A stretch of DNA of 64,000 nucleotides from Ligustrum vulgare (Eukaryota > Streptophyta > Magnoliopsida > Lamiales > Oleaceae): NCBI GenBank assembly GCA_963555705.1, contig OY743168.1, forward strand, positions 94,032,925 through 94,096,924, in the 5' to 3' direction. Of this stretch, positions 21,811 to 34,389 are shown piece by piece. The notes below the pieces were generated by a model that saw nothing but the letters and a program-made list of their open reading frames with translations, did no database searches and was not told the origin of the DNA. A program made the position numbers and the translations under genes. Positions within the stretch are counted from its first letter, which is position 1; every line of letters starts with the position of its first letter.

Positions 21811-23994
21811 TTTAGTCATAGATTATTAACTTCAATTCGGGTATTTTCTCACCAAATTAAAATAAATAAAAAATATACAAATTTTCAAAGTAAATTCAAT
21901 TAAGTTGTGTTATTTTTTACAACTTAAGATTCTTTCAGTTTATTCATCATTTTCACACTATTTTTAATTTATTTACTGATTCAGCTCATTTTATATTTTT
22001 CATTATAAATTTAAATAATTAAAATATGCAAATATATATATATATTACAGATTATAACAATTAGTTCATATAATTTTTATTAAACAATTGATTGGTCAGT
22101 AATTTTTATTAAAATAATAAAATAATAATTTAACAATATGAATAAAGAAATTGCCAATATGAAGAAAGAAAAATCAATTAATGTAACAATATTTATTAAA
22201 ATTAATGATTATTATTTTTTAGAAAAATACTTGAAATTAATAATTAATGCTTAAAAATTAAATTATATAAAAAAGTCTATCATACATATCTTTTTGGGAA
22301 AAATATGATGAAGAACAATATATAAAAAATTCCAATTTTAAGGAGAATATATAAGTTGAGTCTTGCACATGTAATGTATGAGCCTAATTTTGTAGTTCAA
22401 TTTTTTGGAAAATTTTATTTATTGAACGTTAAATCCAGAAATCGAATTAATAAGTTTACGGTACAATCTCTAAAATACTTAATTCTTGTCTTGTTTCCCC
22501 TTAAAGATGATAAAACAATTTTTTGTTCTACAATTTTATTAAAATATTAAAAAAATAATTATATAGCGTAAAAAATGGTAAAACTTTATTTCTTAATTTT
22601 ATTAACATATATACAGGAAAAAAAGACTCACTATATATATTTTATTTATATTCTCATTTATAATTTTCTTTTTATTTTATTTTATTGTCATATAATTAAA
22701 TATGCATTTAATTATATTCGATTAAATGGATCGCATTTAAAAATTAAAAAAATTAATCATACAAAGGTTCTCTTGAGTTGAATTCCATGTTAGTGCACTG
22801 CAAATTTTGAAGTTGATTTTCACTTTCGTGCATCGTCAATATTACTTTGTTACTTTTATTTAAATATGGGATTGCGTATGGTATATTTAATTTGTTGCAA
22901 TTACTTTATTTTATGTAAATTATAAGATTTTGAGGGTTATTATTTCTATTCACATTATTTTAAAATATTTATACAATTTTTTATTTTATTTTATACAAAT
23001 ACATTTGAAAAATTGCATTATTTAATTTAAATTAGAGCAATTGTTTAAAATATATTTTGTCTATAACAATTTTCGTGTATCACACGGGTGTGAACAACAA
23101 CAAAATGTACAAACAATGTATTATTTAAAGAGGTTTTTCAAAATAGATGAGAACTGTAATTTATTTCTCTTTTGAGCATTCATTGACAGTTTGTGTCATT
23201 AATCAAAGCAAATTATGTGTTCAAACTTTTTTTCCAATTTTGTAATGATATTTACAGTAAAATCATTTCATATTTTTCTTCCATGCAATGCACATGTGTG
23301 ATACTAGTTAAATGTAATACTATAAAACCTTATCACTACAACATTAATCAAACTCTAAATCTCTATTCGACTAGAATTAAATGAGAATTGAGATTATTTG
23401 GTTGATTTATTTAAATTTTCTAGGCAAGATGTTGGGTTAAAAATTGGATAGAGAAAATGTGGATGGTTAAAAAGGGGTTTGAAAAATTGTGTAAATTAAA
23501 TTTTTGGTTGTTTTTGTCTTTTAGCCAAATTAATCGAAGCAGCCGAACAAAGAGCCCCGTTCATCTTTGAAGGAAGAGCGATTGATTAGATAATTATAAC
23601 ATACTCTTTCAAGGATGGTTCTTTCTGAGCAGACCTTGTGATTATCTGCACACTCTTAGAACATCTCTAATGGTCTATCAATTTGAAAAAAAAAATATAT
23701 TGTTACGTAGGAAAAATAAATAATGATATGAAAATTTAATCTCCATATGGTTTGTTTACATGCCTATGTAGCACTGATGTGATGGAGACATTATCTGGTA
23801 CTATGTCTACATATATATAACTTGCTAAAAAAATATGAAGACACGTGTATACAAAAAAAATTATAGATAATGACTATTGGAGATAGGTTTTAAATCCCAC
23901 TATCTATTTTATCAATATGAATTATATAACTATTTACTTAAGTGCCTCATAGATCAAAATATTCATAAACCATTAGAGATGCTCTTAACACCTT
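21811..23994. other. long AT-rich stretch without genes
   Basis: The stretch is about 75% A+T with short chance frames only. At 23285-23307 the words GCAATGCACATGTGTGATACTAG resemble a Helitron 3' end on the plus strand, but no convincing hairpin or 5' end was found. Confidence 0.5.
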
Positions 23995-24677
23995 TGTTGA
24001 GACCAAGCCCAAAAAGGGGTACAGTAAACCACCAGCGATGGCCCAATAGAGGCCCAATGGACCTTGGCCCATGGCTAAAGCTTAGGATATCACCTTGGGT
24101 CAAATGTCGAGGTGGAACAGCACATGAACTTCTTTAGCCAAACTAGTTTATGTCTAGCCGAGGTGTTTTATATTTAGCCGGGGTGCTCCATTGTAACACT
24201 TCGGATGAGTGATGGGACAATGGATGGAGTCAGAGATGTGACACCGCCTTTATCAAAAAGTGACAGACGTCCATCCCCTACCAAACGTAGCAATGATTAC
24301 TGCCAAAAAGTAAGATCCTCCTCTCAAACAGCTAGGGTAAATACACGTGTCAAGTCCGCCACGTTTCGCAATCCAAAACAAAAACTTCCTCTATAAATAA
24401 GATACTCCTTTCATCCAAACGGGGTTAGCATTTTCACTCTCTTAACTGAGTATTTTACTCTCACTCCCCTTTCTCTCTTTTACACACTTATATTTCCCGC
24501 ACTCAATTTATATTTGCTTGAAATGAGCACTGACTTTGGCATCGGAGTGCAAACGGGAGCCACCTCGGCCCCCTTTGCAAACTGATTGTTTGTCACAGTG
24601 CGCAGGAGATCCGCGTGTTCAAGAGGGAGGAGCTGAGGAGTGTTGGTCCAAGGTCCAGCCGAATTTTGTGGTCAACA
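23995..24677 (+). mobile_element. 5' LTR of the Tat-type Ty3/gypsy element
   Basis: The 683-bp segment starts TGTTGA and ends TCAACA, a 6-bp terminal inverted repeat, and is followed after 3 bp by the primer-binding site. It contains a TATA box at 24392-24400 in its right half, in the position expected for the retroviral-type promoter. The matching 3' LTR is not in the window; it would lie beyond the viral array or be lost. Confidence 0.8.
24392..24400 (+). promoter_or_regulatory. LTR TATA box
   Basis: TATAAATAA preceded by CT-rich sequence, about 285 bp before the LTR end. Confidence 0.65.
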
Positions 24678-24680
24678 TTT

Positions 24681-24696
24681 TGGCGCCGTCTGTGGG
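24681..24696 (+). other. primer-binding site of the Tat-type element
   Basis: TGGCGCCGTCTGTGGG directly follows the LTR (3-bp gap). This is the common primer-binding sequence of plant Tat-type elements and starts with the TGG that pairs with the CCA end of a tRNA. I do not assign the tRNA. Confidence 0.75.
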
Positions 24697-24940
24697 AAAC
24701 CATACTGCTAACCACGAAAACGCATGGTAAAAAGCCTCACAAAAAAGGAAACCTAGAAAAAGGGCGAGTAACCTCTTGCAAAAGAGCGGAGAACTACAAG
24801 AACTTTGAAACATAAGTTTATTAACCTTGAAAAAGGCGTGAAACTTTGGAATATAAGTTTAATAACCTTGAAAAAGGCTTAGAGCTTTGAGATAAAAGTT
24901 CACCTATCTTTGAAAGAAAAGATAGAACCAAGAAACTGCT

Positions 24941-26757
24941 TTGAACATGAATGAAAGTGACGATGATGCTAACCCTCGTAGGAGTAGAAATGACCAACAC
25001 AGCGAGGAAGAGGCTCCCCAGAGGCCTCGTGAGAACACAAATGAGGGGGTGGCCCAACCAAACCCTCCACGTCGGTACCGAAATTGCCGCATGCTACGAG
25101 ATATGACTCGCATGGCAGCCCAGATGTTGGAAATGCAGAAACAGCAGATAGAACAAACTGTTGTGATGAATGCCTTTATGGCTAGAGGGTATGTTATAAA
25201 TGAACCCGTAATGCCTCCACAATACTCGCAGCCACATTACTTACCATTTGATGCGGCTACTGCCTCTTACTACTATCAAGATCCGCAGGCATATGACGAG
25301 GTGGAATCTGTTCCTCTCTACGAAGAAGGTCCGGTGCATGAAGTACCAAGAGAACAAGGCCAACCCTCAATTAACCATAGGGAGACTTCACCCTCAAAAT
25401 CTGGCATTGTTTTTAGCCGAATAGGAGGGCTATTCAGGGGCAAGCGAGGGGGGCGAGCTGACCAAGGTCGGCATAATGCAGCTGAGCCTAGAAATAGGCT
25501 CGAGTGACGGGCTGAAGAAGCCCTGTCGCGGAGCCAAATGCATAGAAACCGGTATGATACAGGGGCGGAAAAATTGAGCCCCACACATGAGCCTAGGAAT
25601 AGGCGGGAAAGAAGGGCAGAAGCAGATCGGACCAAATCTCATGATGGCCTTCCGACCTTTGAAAGGCCAAACTACAGTCGAGTTTTGCCACCACGAAGGC
25701 AGGACTACGCTCAACCACCCTATGACCAATACCATGACCCGATGCACTTTGACCACGATGAGAACAGTGAATTACCATCATACGAGCTGGATGATGAAGA
25801 GGAAATAAGCTTCTTTATGGAGGGCATCCGAAAGTGCCCAGTGCCCCATGACTTTGAAATGCCGAAAACAACAAAGTATTCTGGCCAAGGTGACCATGAT
25901 GATCACCTGTTAAACTATCGCGCTAGCATGGAAATAGCCGGAGCCACTCCGACACTAAAGTGCAAAGCCTTCGCTTTAACCCTTGAGGAAAGTGCAATAC
26001 GATGGTATAAAAAACTCCCTCCTGGTAGCATCCACAGTTGGATAGATTTGAAGACAGCCTTAAAAAATGGCTTTGTCTCTTCCAGGCTCGGCCAGCTCCC
26101 ACTCCAGCGTCTTCAAGACTTACAGCATGGAAGGGAGGAATCTTTGAAAATCTAGCTAGCTCGATTTACTGAAGAGATGCACATTTGTGTGAACATCACC
26201 GAGGCGGAGATGTTTTCCACATTAAGGGGGGCCTAGACATGACGAGCATGTTTTGGAAGGATGTCCGAAGCAGAAAGCTGAGGGACTACAATGCCCTAGT
26301 AGATCTGATGAAGGAAGAGATTGTCTCAGAAGAGATGGCTAGGGCCAGAGACAATCATCCTCAAGGGAGATACAATCTTGGGTACCCCAATGAAGCGAAC
26401 CCCAGGAAAGGGGGTAATAAGGATAGGTTCGGCGGCAACAAAAAGTGGAGTGCCACGTCCATTTTCGAGAACCGAGTCCAGCTATGCAACAGAGGTCACC
26501 GAAGCTATCCCCAACTTGCACTCCAACGCTCCCTCTTCGAATCCCCCCACAGCTCAAGGAAGAATGGAAGGTAGCCAAAGTGGAAAGCAGCCCATGATTG
26601 GGGCTTACTGTGCCTACCACAGGTATTATGACCACGTAACGAAAGATTTTAGGGAAATCCACATGTTAGTAGACCGAAAGACACACGGAAGAAGGGGAAG
26701 CGATTTCTGTCCTGACAAAGGAAAAACGCAAAAGCCAGGAAACCATAAGTTTAACTG
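24941..26757 (+). pseudogene. gag polyprotein of the Tat-type element, decayed
   Basis: From the ATG at 24941 the frame encodes an acidic, low-complexity N-terminus, then the capsid-like region with YSGQGDHDDHLLNYRASMEI and CKAFALTLEESAIRWYKKLP (about 25,880-26,020), the pattern of the retrotransposon gag family in which W-Y/F and a following AFxxLP are typical. The frame is broken by a TGA at 25505-25507 and a TAG at 26153-26155, then by frameshifts near 26,230 and 26,300. A zinc-knuckle remnant, CAYHRYYDHVTKDF, lies near 26,610-26,655; its last cysteine is replaced by phenylalanine. The protein would form virus-like particles in an intact element; this copy is inactive. Confidence 0.8.
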
Positions 26758-26879
26758 AGCTGATAGGCGAGCCCCATGGAAGAACCCAACAAAAGCAAGG
26801 ATTGACGGTCGTCAAAGAGACAGGGCAAAGGTCAGGATAACTCACCGACACATGCTAAAGATACGAGAGAACCACCTAT

Positions 26880-27712
26880 GCCTACAAATGATCCGTCGAT
26901 TCGCGAAATCGACACAATATTGGGAGGCCTCCATCCAGGTGGAAGCACAAATAACTCTCAGAAGTGGTATATCAGAGAGGCCAAGCAGTCTTCCAACGTG
27001 AATTATCACATCCATTCACATCCTGCTGGGATGCCTTAGATGGGATCTATCACATTTACCCAGGATGATGCTATTGGGGTGCATTTCCCGAATAATGACT
27101 CGTTGGTTATCCGGGTAGTGGTAGCTCAGAATAGATTGTCACGGATGATGGTACCTCAATAAACGTGATTTATGGAGTAACTTTTGATAAGATGGGGATT
27201 ACCAGCCCACTCATTCCAGTCCCAGATCCAATATACGGATTCACTGGGGACAGCATAACTCCCAGATGATCTATAACCCTTATGACTGAGGTGGGGCAAG
27301 CACCAACTTTCTCCATAATCCCCATGGAATTCTTGATTGTAGACAAAATCTCCTCTTATTATGGCTCAAATTGAAGGTCGGGTCTCATTGACTTGGGGGC
27401 TGCAACCCATACGAAATACATTTGCATGAAATTCCCCACGGAGCATGGTGTAGCAACTGTAAGGGGGGGGGGGGAAACTGAATCACGGGTCTGTTACACA
27501 GACATTATTCGAAAATTTCAAGATCGGAGCTTGAACATGATCAGCGATGTGGCAATGGCCGAGGCTGCTCCAGACCCTGAAAGACTGGGTGGAGGGCCCT
27601 TAGAAAGTGAAGATGTTACAATGACGCCGAAAGAGGATCTAGCATATCTAGACCCAAGAATGGCCGGAGACAATTGCTCTACCCCAGCTGAAAGGCCGGA
27701 ATGCTTTGGTGT
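26880..27712 (+). pseudogene. protease region of the Tat-type element, heavily decayed
   Basis: Scattered pieces of the plant Ty3/gypsy protease linker are readable: ITFTQDDAIGVHFPNNDSLV near 27,050, and YICMKFPTEHGVATVRG near 27,420-27,465, a hallmark segment between protease and reverse transcriptase. Several stops and frameshifts separate them and the catalytic D[TN]G motif is not seen. A G9 run at about 27,464-27,472 adds a probable frameshift. The region ends at 27712 where another LTR fragment begins. Confidence 0.65.
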
Positions 27713-30028
27713 TGATGCGTGTCGCAATGCACCAAAATAATAAATAATTCCTTACTTGCCAAATATTAATTAATAATATAGTAGTGAGAGTAAGGGTCGA
27801 TCCCACGAGGAACGGAAACTAATTTTAGTTGTTCGATCAATTAGAATGGAATGGGGGGTTTGTTGTTTGAAATTGCTTGAATAAAAAATATGCATAAAAA
27901 TAAACAATTAAATATGACTAGAGAAATAATATGAGAATAAATCTTGTTCTCGGGTTCGGTTGTACCCTCAATTAATGTTATACATTTCCTTGTAACGTGT
28001 TTCTATCCCTAATTCAATTATCAATCATAAATAATCAAAAAGTTCTGATTATCTAAATTCTTCCTTATGTGTATCGATTCAAAACAAGCTCTTCGAACCA
28101 ATTCTAGCCACGGACAATCCTAAACAAGCTCTTAGAATTTAATGTACGACTAGTATGAAAATTTAGAAGAATAGATTTAATTAGATCGTTAATTACACAA
28201 GCTCGAATTAATCAATCCAAGTTGAATTATTACTAAACCTGCACGAGATTTATTTGCTACTAAAGTAAAGATTCAATGACAATTACGGATCAAGAATCTA
28301 AACATAGCATATTCATGAATCCAAAGATCAATAATTTAATTGGCCAAATTAAACTATTAATCAAATAAACTCAATGAACATTCAAAATATAATAATCCAA
28401 CAATTTAAATAAAGGAATAAATTCACGCTACTAATTTGTACGAAAAGAAAATAACATAATTAAGTTAACACAACTTCCCCTTTGAACAAGATATGGAATT
28501 TAGCCTAGCATGATTGTGGTAGATTCTTCAAGTTGCTTCATGAATTCTATTGTTGTTGTGTTCTTTGGCTTGAAAATCTCCCAAGAATGCTCTATATTTT
28601 GCTCTCAATTTTCCTCAATGTCTAGCCTCCTTTTTGTGGTGATTTTCCTCCTTTAATACTCCCAAAATCGTGCCCTAACTTTACCCCAAATATATACCAA
28701 AGATAGACCTTGAATCAGATAAGGAAATTCCTTGTAGAGCAAGTTACGGCCGTAACTTTCCTTATCACAGCCGTAAGTTAGCTACTGAAAATTTTCGGAA
28801 TTTGGAAGTTACGGCCGTAACTATATCATTTACGGCCGTAAGTGTATTTCTGCCGAGAAGCGCCTGTGCTCGATTATTTGGTCATAACTTTCTCTCCCGA
28901 AGTCCGATTGTGGCGATTCAAGTTGCGTTGGAAAGAAAACTCAAATATCTACAATTCTTTGTGAAATAGATCTTCCCAAATTCGAAATTCTTATATGAAA
29001 AAATTGAGCTTCAATATATGACTAAAATTCATGATCACAATCCTTGCGGGTTTTTGATTTCCAACTTCATTCCAAACCTTCTTTGACCATAATTTTTGCA
29101 TCTAATATTCTTCCCACATGCCATTATTGATTTGGAGCTCTTTGAATATTCCCTTGAACCTCACTTCTTGATTTTTTTGTATTTCTTTTGTTATGTTTCC
29201 TTTCTTTTTCTTCTTTTTGACCTTACATAGCACAATAAGTGAAATGCATTAAACGATGCTTCAATAAGATCAAACCAATAACAAAATAAGATAATAAGTG
29301 AATTAAATACATGCTAATAAAGAACTTATCAAATCCCCCCGCACTTAAACCATTGTTCGTCCTCGAATAATGATGTGAAAGAAAAGAAACATAACTCAAA
29401 CAAAAAGATAGACCTACAATCGGAAAGTCAAGGTTACAGCCCACTTCTCTTTTAGCATGAAAATTTAGTTGCATAACCGGAGTGTGTTAGTGTGTGCAAG
29501 AGATGCATCATCCAATATCCTCTAAACAGAAATGAAAATCAATACCCCCGGCCCAATTCATTTCCCAATGTGGCTTGTATCCTCCCATCTCTCGTGAGTT
29601 CTCTGTTAACCTCTATCAATGATTTACTACATGGTTTTAGTTTCGACTAACTCGAAAGCATAGAATATAGACCAAGCAATTCAAACCACTCATAAGCATA
29701 TGTAATGGGAGTTAACACCCTCACTAGATATTTCTCTCTTCGCACAAAGTGTATAAGGGTGAGAATTTTCACTCAACTCACTGCATGGAGAATCTATTAC
29801 CACAGACTGCTCAAATGTCATAACCGGAGCCAACAATAACACAAGTGCAAAGTAAAGGTCTTTATTTGGTTGTAACGGGGCTTCAGGTCAGGTTGGATAA
29901 AAGGATATATTTAGGCTGAGTCAAGAAGGAATTTCGCAAACTAAGTCAATTCACAATGACATTACTTCCTTCACCCCTTAATATGAACTTCATTGTTTCC
30001 CGCTACCCAACTTTGTTCACACTTGAAT
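27713..30028 (-). mobile_element. LTR and internal remnant inserted in the Tat-type pol gene
   Basis: This is a reversed copy of the family at 10836-12776. On the plus strand the LTR reads TGATGCGTGTCGC at 27713 to ACTTATCA at 29331 (1,619 bp), followed by the complement of the polypurine tract (AATCCCCCCGCACTT) and the internal 3' sequence to about 30,028. It separates the protease remnant from the RT remnant, and about 110 codons of the RT N-terminal part are missing at the site, so the insertion came with a deletion or was followed by one. It carries the ACGGCCGT palindromes at 28744-28842. Confidence 0.75.
28744..28842. repeat. ACGGCCGT palindromes of the second LTR copy
   Basis: Three exact copies and one degenerate copy (ACAGCCGT) in 99 bp; pairs are spaced as in the copy at 11514-11752. 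Confidence 0.8.
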
Positions 30029-32805
30029 CTCTTAGCGGGACATCTGATGCTGAGCTTTATGGATGCATACTCCGGATACAATCAAATCCCCATGCATGAA
30101 TCGGATTAGGAGCACACCTCGTTTATTACGGATAGGGGACTCTATTGTTACAAAGCCATGCCATTTGGCTTAAAAAATGCTGGAGCCACCTACCAAAGGT
30201 TGGTAAATCGTATATTTTCAGAACAATTTGGAAACACCATGAAAGTATATGTCGATGACATGTTGGTCAAAAATATGGTCGCCACAGAGCATATCTGCCA
30301 TTTGTTAGAGGCCTTCGATGTTTTGAGGAAATATTGAATGAAGCTCAATCCAGCGAAATGCGCTTTTGGGGTGGCGTCCGGAAAATTTCTTGGATTCATG
30401 GTGAACAGGAGAGGGATTGAAGCCAATTCTGATAAAATCAAAGCTTTACTGAACATGCGACCTCCTCGGAGCCCAAAAGAAGTGCAAAGCTTGACGGGAA
30501 GAATCGCGGCTTTAAATCGATTTGTTTCTAAGTCCATTGATAAATGCTTGCCATTTTTTAAGATCTTGAAGGGAGGGAAGCGATTCCAATGGACGTCGGA
30601 ATGTGAGCAAGCTTTTTCCGACCTAAAAGCATCCTTGGGACAGTCCCCATTATTATCAAAACCGAAGGCTGGCGAACCACTCTACTTGTATTTGTCCGTG
30701 TCAAAAGAGGTTGTTAGCTCAGTATTGATCAGAGAAGAGGATGGGAATTAGTTCACAGTGTATTATGTAAGCAAAGCCATGCTGGATGCAGAAACACGTT
30801 ACCCAGATATGGAAAAACTTGCCCTCTCGTTGATCACAACAGCTCGCAAACTCTGCCACTACTTTCAGTCACACTCATTACATGTTCTCACAAACTTTCC
30901 TATGAGGCAAGTATTGCAGAAACCAGACGTATCTGGGAGGTTAATGAAATGGGCAATAAAAATCATCCAATACGACCTGCATTATGAGCCTTAGATAGCT
31001 ATAAAAGGTCAAGCATTAGCAGATTTTATAGTTGAGTTCACGCATCCGCCCGAGGTGGAGATGATTGATAACTCAGAGGATAGTCATGAGTGGAAATTGT
31101 TCATTGACGGGTCCTCAACTGAAGGAAGATCTGAGGCAGGGATACTACTAATGAGTCCAGAAGGATACAAACTGCACAGTGCGATCCGCTTTGGCTTTAA
31201 AGCCTCAAACAACATTGCAAAGTACAAGGCGCTCTTAGCTGGACTAAGGCTTGCGAAAGCTCTAAAGATTAAGTCTGTAGTGGCAAATAGTGACTCGCAG
31301 CTTGTTGTAAGCCAGTTTAACGGACAGTTTTCTGCCAAAGAGCCGGCCATGGTTGCTTACTTGAAGAAAGTGAAAGATTTAGCCGTGCACTTCGAAAAAA
31401 TTGAGTTACATCATATTTCCACAATTGAGAATTCCAATGCAGATGCTTTATCTAAACTAGCAAGCAGTAATGATTCCGAGCTCCACAATATGGTTCCAAT
31501 TGAGCATTTGCCGACTTCTTCCATTGAGCCAGGAACGGAAATTTTAGCAATAGAAGAAGAAGGATCTTGGATGAGTCCTATACTGGTATACTTGAAGCAT
31601 CAAACAATACCAGACGAGCCGGAAGCAGCTCGGAGATTGCAAAGATATGCCGCAAATTTTGTACTCTTGGATGATCTGCTTTATAAACGGAGCTATACCT
31701 CTCCTCTGTTGCGATGTGTTGGGCCGGAGGAAGAACAGTATATAATGAAAGAAATCCAAGAGGGCATATGTGGCAACCACGCTGGGGCGTTATCACTGGC
31801 TCGAAAAGCCCTCAAACAGGGATATTTTTGGCCAACTATGCGAAAGGACTCTCATGACTTCGTCTGAAAGTGCGATAAATGCCAGAGACATGCAACCATA
31901 CCGCATCAGCCGCATCACAAATTGACTGTGGTAACTAGCCCTTGGCCTTTCGCGAAGTGGGGGATTGATATTATCGGTCCTATGCCCAGAGGTGCTGGTA
32001 ACAATTGTTTTGCAATAGTAGCAATTGACTACTTCACCAAGTGGGTCGAGGTGGAACCCCTGATGAGGATTACCAAGGCCAACACCACCAAGTTCATCTG
32101 GAAGAATATTATATGCAAATTTTGAATACCGCACTCGTTGGTTAGTGATAATGCAAAACAGTTCAAAAACAGAAGCATTGATGAATTGTGTGACGATTTG
32201 GGAATTAAGAAATTATTCTCGTCTCTGCATTATCCACAAGCTAATGGGCAGGTAGAAGCCGTGAACAAGACCATAAAAAAACACCCTAAAGAGGAAGTTG
32301 AAATCCAAAAAAAGGCGCATGGGTAGATGAACTCCCACAAGTATTATGGGCACTTCAGACCATCTCGCACACTGCCACCGGTGAAACGCCTTTCTCCCTG
32401 GCATATAGATCCGAGGCGGTATGTCCAGTTCAAATTGGGGTGTCTTCTCTTCGTCAAATCCATTATGACGAGGCGGGAAACGAAGAAGCACAAAGGAAAA
32501 ATTTGGATTTCCTCCTAGAAAAACGGATTGACTCTCAAATAGTAATGGCCAAGTACCAGGAAAAAATGACCCGCTACTACAACAAAAGAGTAAAGGGTCG
32601 GCACTTTAACATTGGGGATTTAGTCCTTAAAAAGGTCCTTCCCTCTACTCAAGAACCAGGAGTAGGGACTTTAGGTCCTAATTGGAAAGGCCCTTATAAA
32701 GTTACCGTCAAGGTGGTACCCGGTATGTACATGATCGAAGACCTATCTGGGGTACCTTTGTGTAATCATTGGAACACGGACCACCTTCATCTCTATTATC
32801 AATAA
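30029..32805 (+). pseudogene. RT, RNase H and integrase of the Tat-type element, decayed
   Basis: The frame gives SFMDAYSGYNQ and MPFGLKNAGATYQRLVN, the RT catalytic YVDD at 30248-30259, then a connection domain, then an archaeal-type RNase H starting FIDGSSTEGRSEAGI (about 31,097) with HHISTIENSNADALSKLAS, the extra RNase H typical of the Tat lineage. Integrase follows: the zinc-binding H-H-C-C region (NHAGALS to KCDKCQRH), the DDE core (WGIDIIGPMPRG, LVSDNAKQF, YPQANGQVEAVN) and a C-terminal part with GDLVLKKV and NTDHLHLYY. In-frame stops occur near 30,107, at 30336, 30749, 30992, 31865 (R to stop, CGA to TGA) and 32123, and a frameshift lies near 32,315. The N-terminal RT part was lost at the LTR insertion. 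Confidence 0.9.
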
Positions 32806-33441
32806 AATCAAATTCCTCTTTGATGATTACAATATCTCCACGTAATTTTAATGAAAATTTGAAGTGAGTTACGTTAAGGATTGCATCAATTGCTGTTCGA
32901 TAAACATGGCGGATATTAAAAATGCCAAAATTATTTTGTTTATGGGAGAGTACAACTCCTTTATACTTGAACTTTTCTAAACAAAGGGACTCTTATAAGC
33001 CTGTACTATGATCATTGCGTATTGGTTGAACGTATTGACACATCAATAGGAGCTTGTCCAAACTAATACTCGTAAGAAGGAAGAATCGCAGGTGTGACAA
33101 AGTATAATTCAAACATGTTCAAGTGTTTGTCAAAATCAGATCTAACTAGTACACATGAATGCCTTAAGCTACTCAGATCTGAGGGACTATCTTGATACAA
33201 TGCGTTTGGTAACAATGCGTTTAGAAGGAGTTTTGCGTTTAGAAGTGTTTAGAAAATTCACACTTAAACAAATGATGTTGTCCAAAACTTGCGTACACAA
33301 CTGTCGAATTTCGCAAAATGATCAAAACAGCGAGCTAATTGAATCATTGCGTTTACAATTTAAAGCGTCATTACATTTACATTTTGAAAAATTCAAGAAA
33401 TATACAATATGCAAAATGGCAAAGAATAAATACAAAAAGGA
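32806..33441. other. non-coding spacer between integrase and the antisense ORF
   Basis: The stretch has AT-rich sequence and a few repeats of TGCGTTTAGAAG/TGCGTTTGGTAA near 33,200-33,250. No gene is visible. In Tat-type elements this zone separates pol from the extra ORFs. Confidence 0.5.
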
Positions 33442-34180
33442 TCATTGAGGAGGGACATCTTCTGAAGAGTTTCTACAAGGTACATCCAAAGGATCAACGA
33501 GATCATCAAGGGAACCGCCCTTATCCGTATCTTGAGGTTCAAGGTACAGGACTTCGATGGGGGATATGTCCAAAGTTGGGAAAGCTTCCTTTACGTCCCC
33601 CAAAGCCATCACGTCCCTTATATTCCCAAAGACCCTTTGCATGGCCTCATACTCTAGCGTCTCTTCAAAAGTATCTTTAAGATTCTGGATCGCCTCGGAC
33701 ACCTTGGCATTCAAAGCTCCTTCCACTCGTGTTGTAATGGTCTGCTCCAGAACCTCCGTGATCCTGGATTCCATATGCCGTTGTAGAGAGACAAGGTCCT
33801 CCTCCGCCTTTTTTCGAGTTTCCACCTCTCTCCCCAATTTCTCAGTGGATGCCGTCACCTCAGTCTCCAGCTTAGCTTTGGCTGCATTGGCTGCTGTCAG
33901 GGCCTCAGAAGCTATGGATTGAGCCCGGTTGGAGTCATCCAATTTCTTACAAAGGGGCACCACATCTGCCTCGGAAGCGTGAAGATCATGCTTTAGCTTT
34001 TCATTGTCCTCCTGAAGGCGTTTGGCTGTTACCCTATCTTCCGAGGAGGCCTTGCGAGCGATGGACAGATGCTCCTTGAGGTCATTAATTTCCTTCAGTA
34101 TCTTGTTCGCATGGCGAAGTGCCGTTTCGGCCTCCTTCTTGTCCAGTTGGGCCTCAATAACGGAAGACTCCACTTCATTA
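33442..34180 (-). CDS. antisense coiled-coil ORF of the Tat-type element, 5' end cut by the viral insertion
   Basis: The minus strand is open for about 245 codons with a high content of E, K, A and L in heptad-like spacing (for example ARKASSEDRVTAKRLQEDNE and AAKAKLETEVTASTEKLG), so a long coiled coil covers the first 150 or so residues; a tail rich in acidic residues follows. Plant Tat-lineage elements are known to carry additional, sometimes antisense, ORFs between integrase and the 3' LTR, and position and strand fit. Its function is unknown. The natural start is missing: upstream of about 34,180 the open frame continues 18 codons into viral DNA, which is a chance fusion. Unlike gag and pol this ORF has no internal stop. 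Confidence 0.6.
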
Positions 34181-34207
34181 ATTATAGCTCGTATTTTGTT
34201 CAGACAT
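34178..34207 (-). pseudogene. 203-residue gene, first codons only
   Basis: Only the start ATGTCTGAACAAAATACG and two or three further codons survive; the junction with the retroelement brings a stop after nine codons. Confidence 0.7.
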
Positions 34208-34389
34208 TTGATTTGCGAATCTCTTCGTGTCAAATCAGAAACAGATGTAATAAGAACTTTAGATTCGAATTTGAAAATCGTTCAATCAATTTATCGCGTT
34301 CAAATCGTAAATAATTGATATAAAGAACATCGTATAAACATATACTGTTCAGATCACTCGTCCAGAAGATACAGAAATTCATAGTCATG

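Noticed and set aside
19715..22781. Several 60-90 codon frames in AT-rich DNA
   Set aside because: Composition is that of random AT-rich sequence (I, N, K, Y, F), with no motif or paralog.
23285..23307. Helitron 3' end on the plus strand
   Set aside because: CTAG is present after a CATGTGTGATA word, but the hairpin is weak and no 5' end was found upstream.
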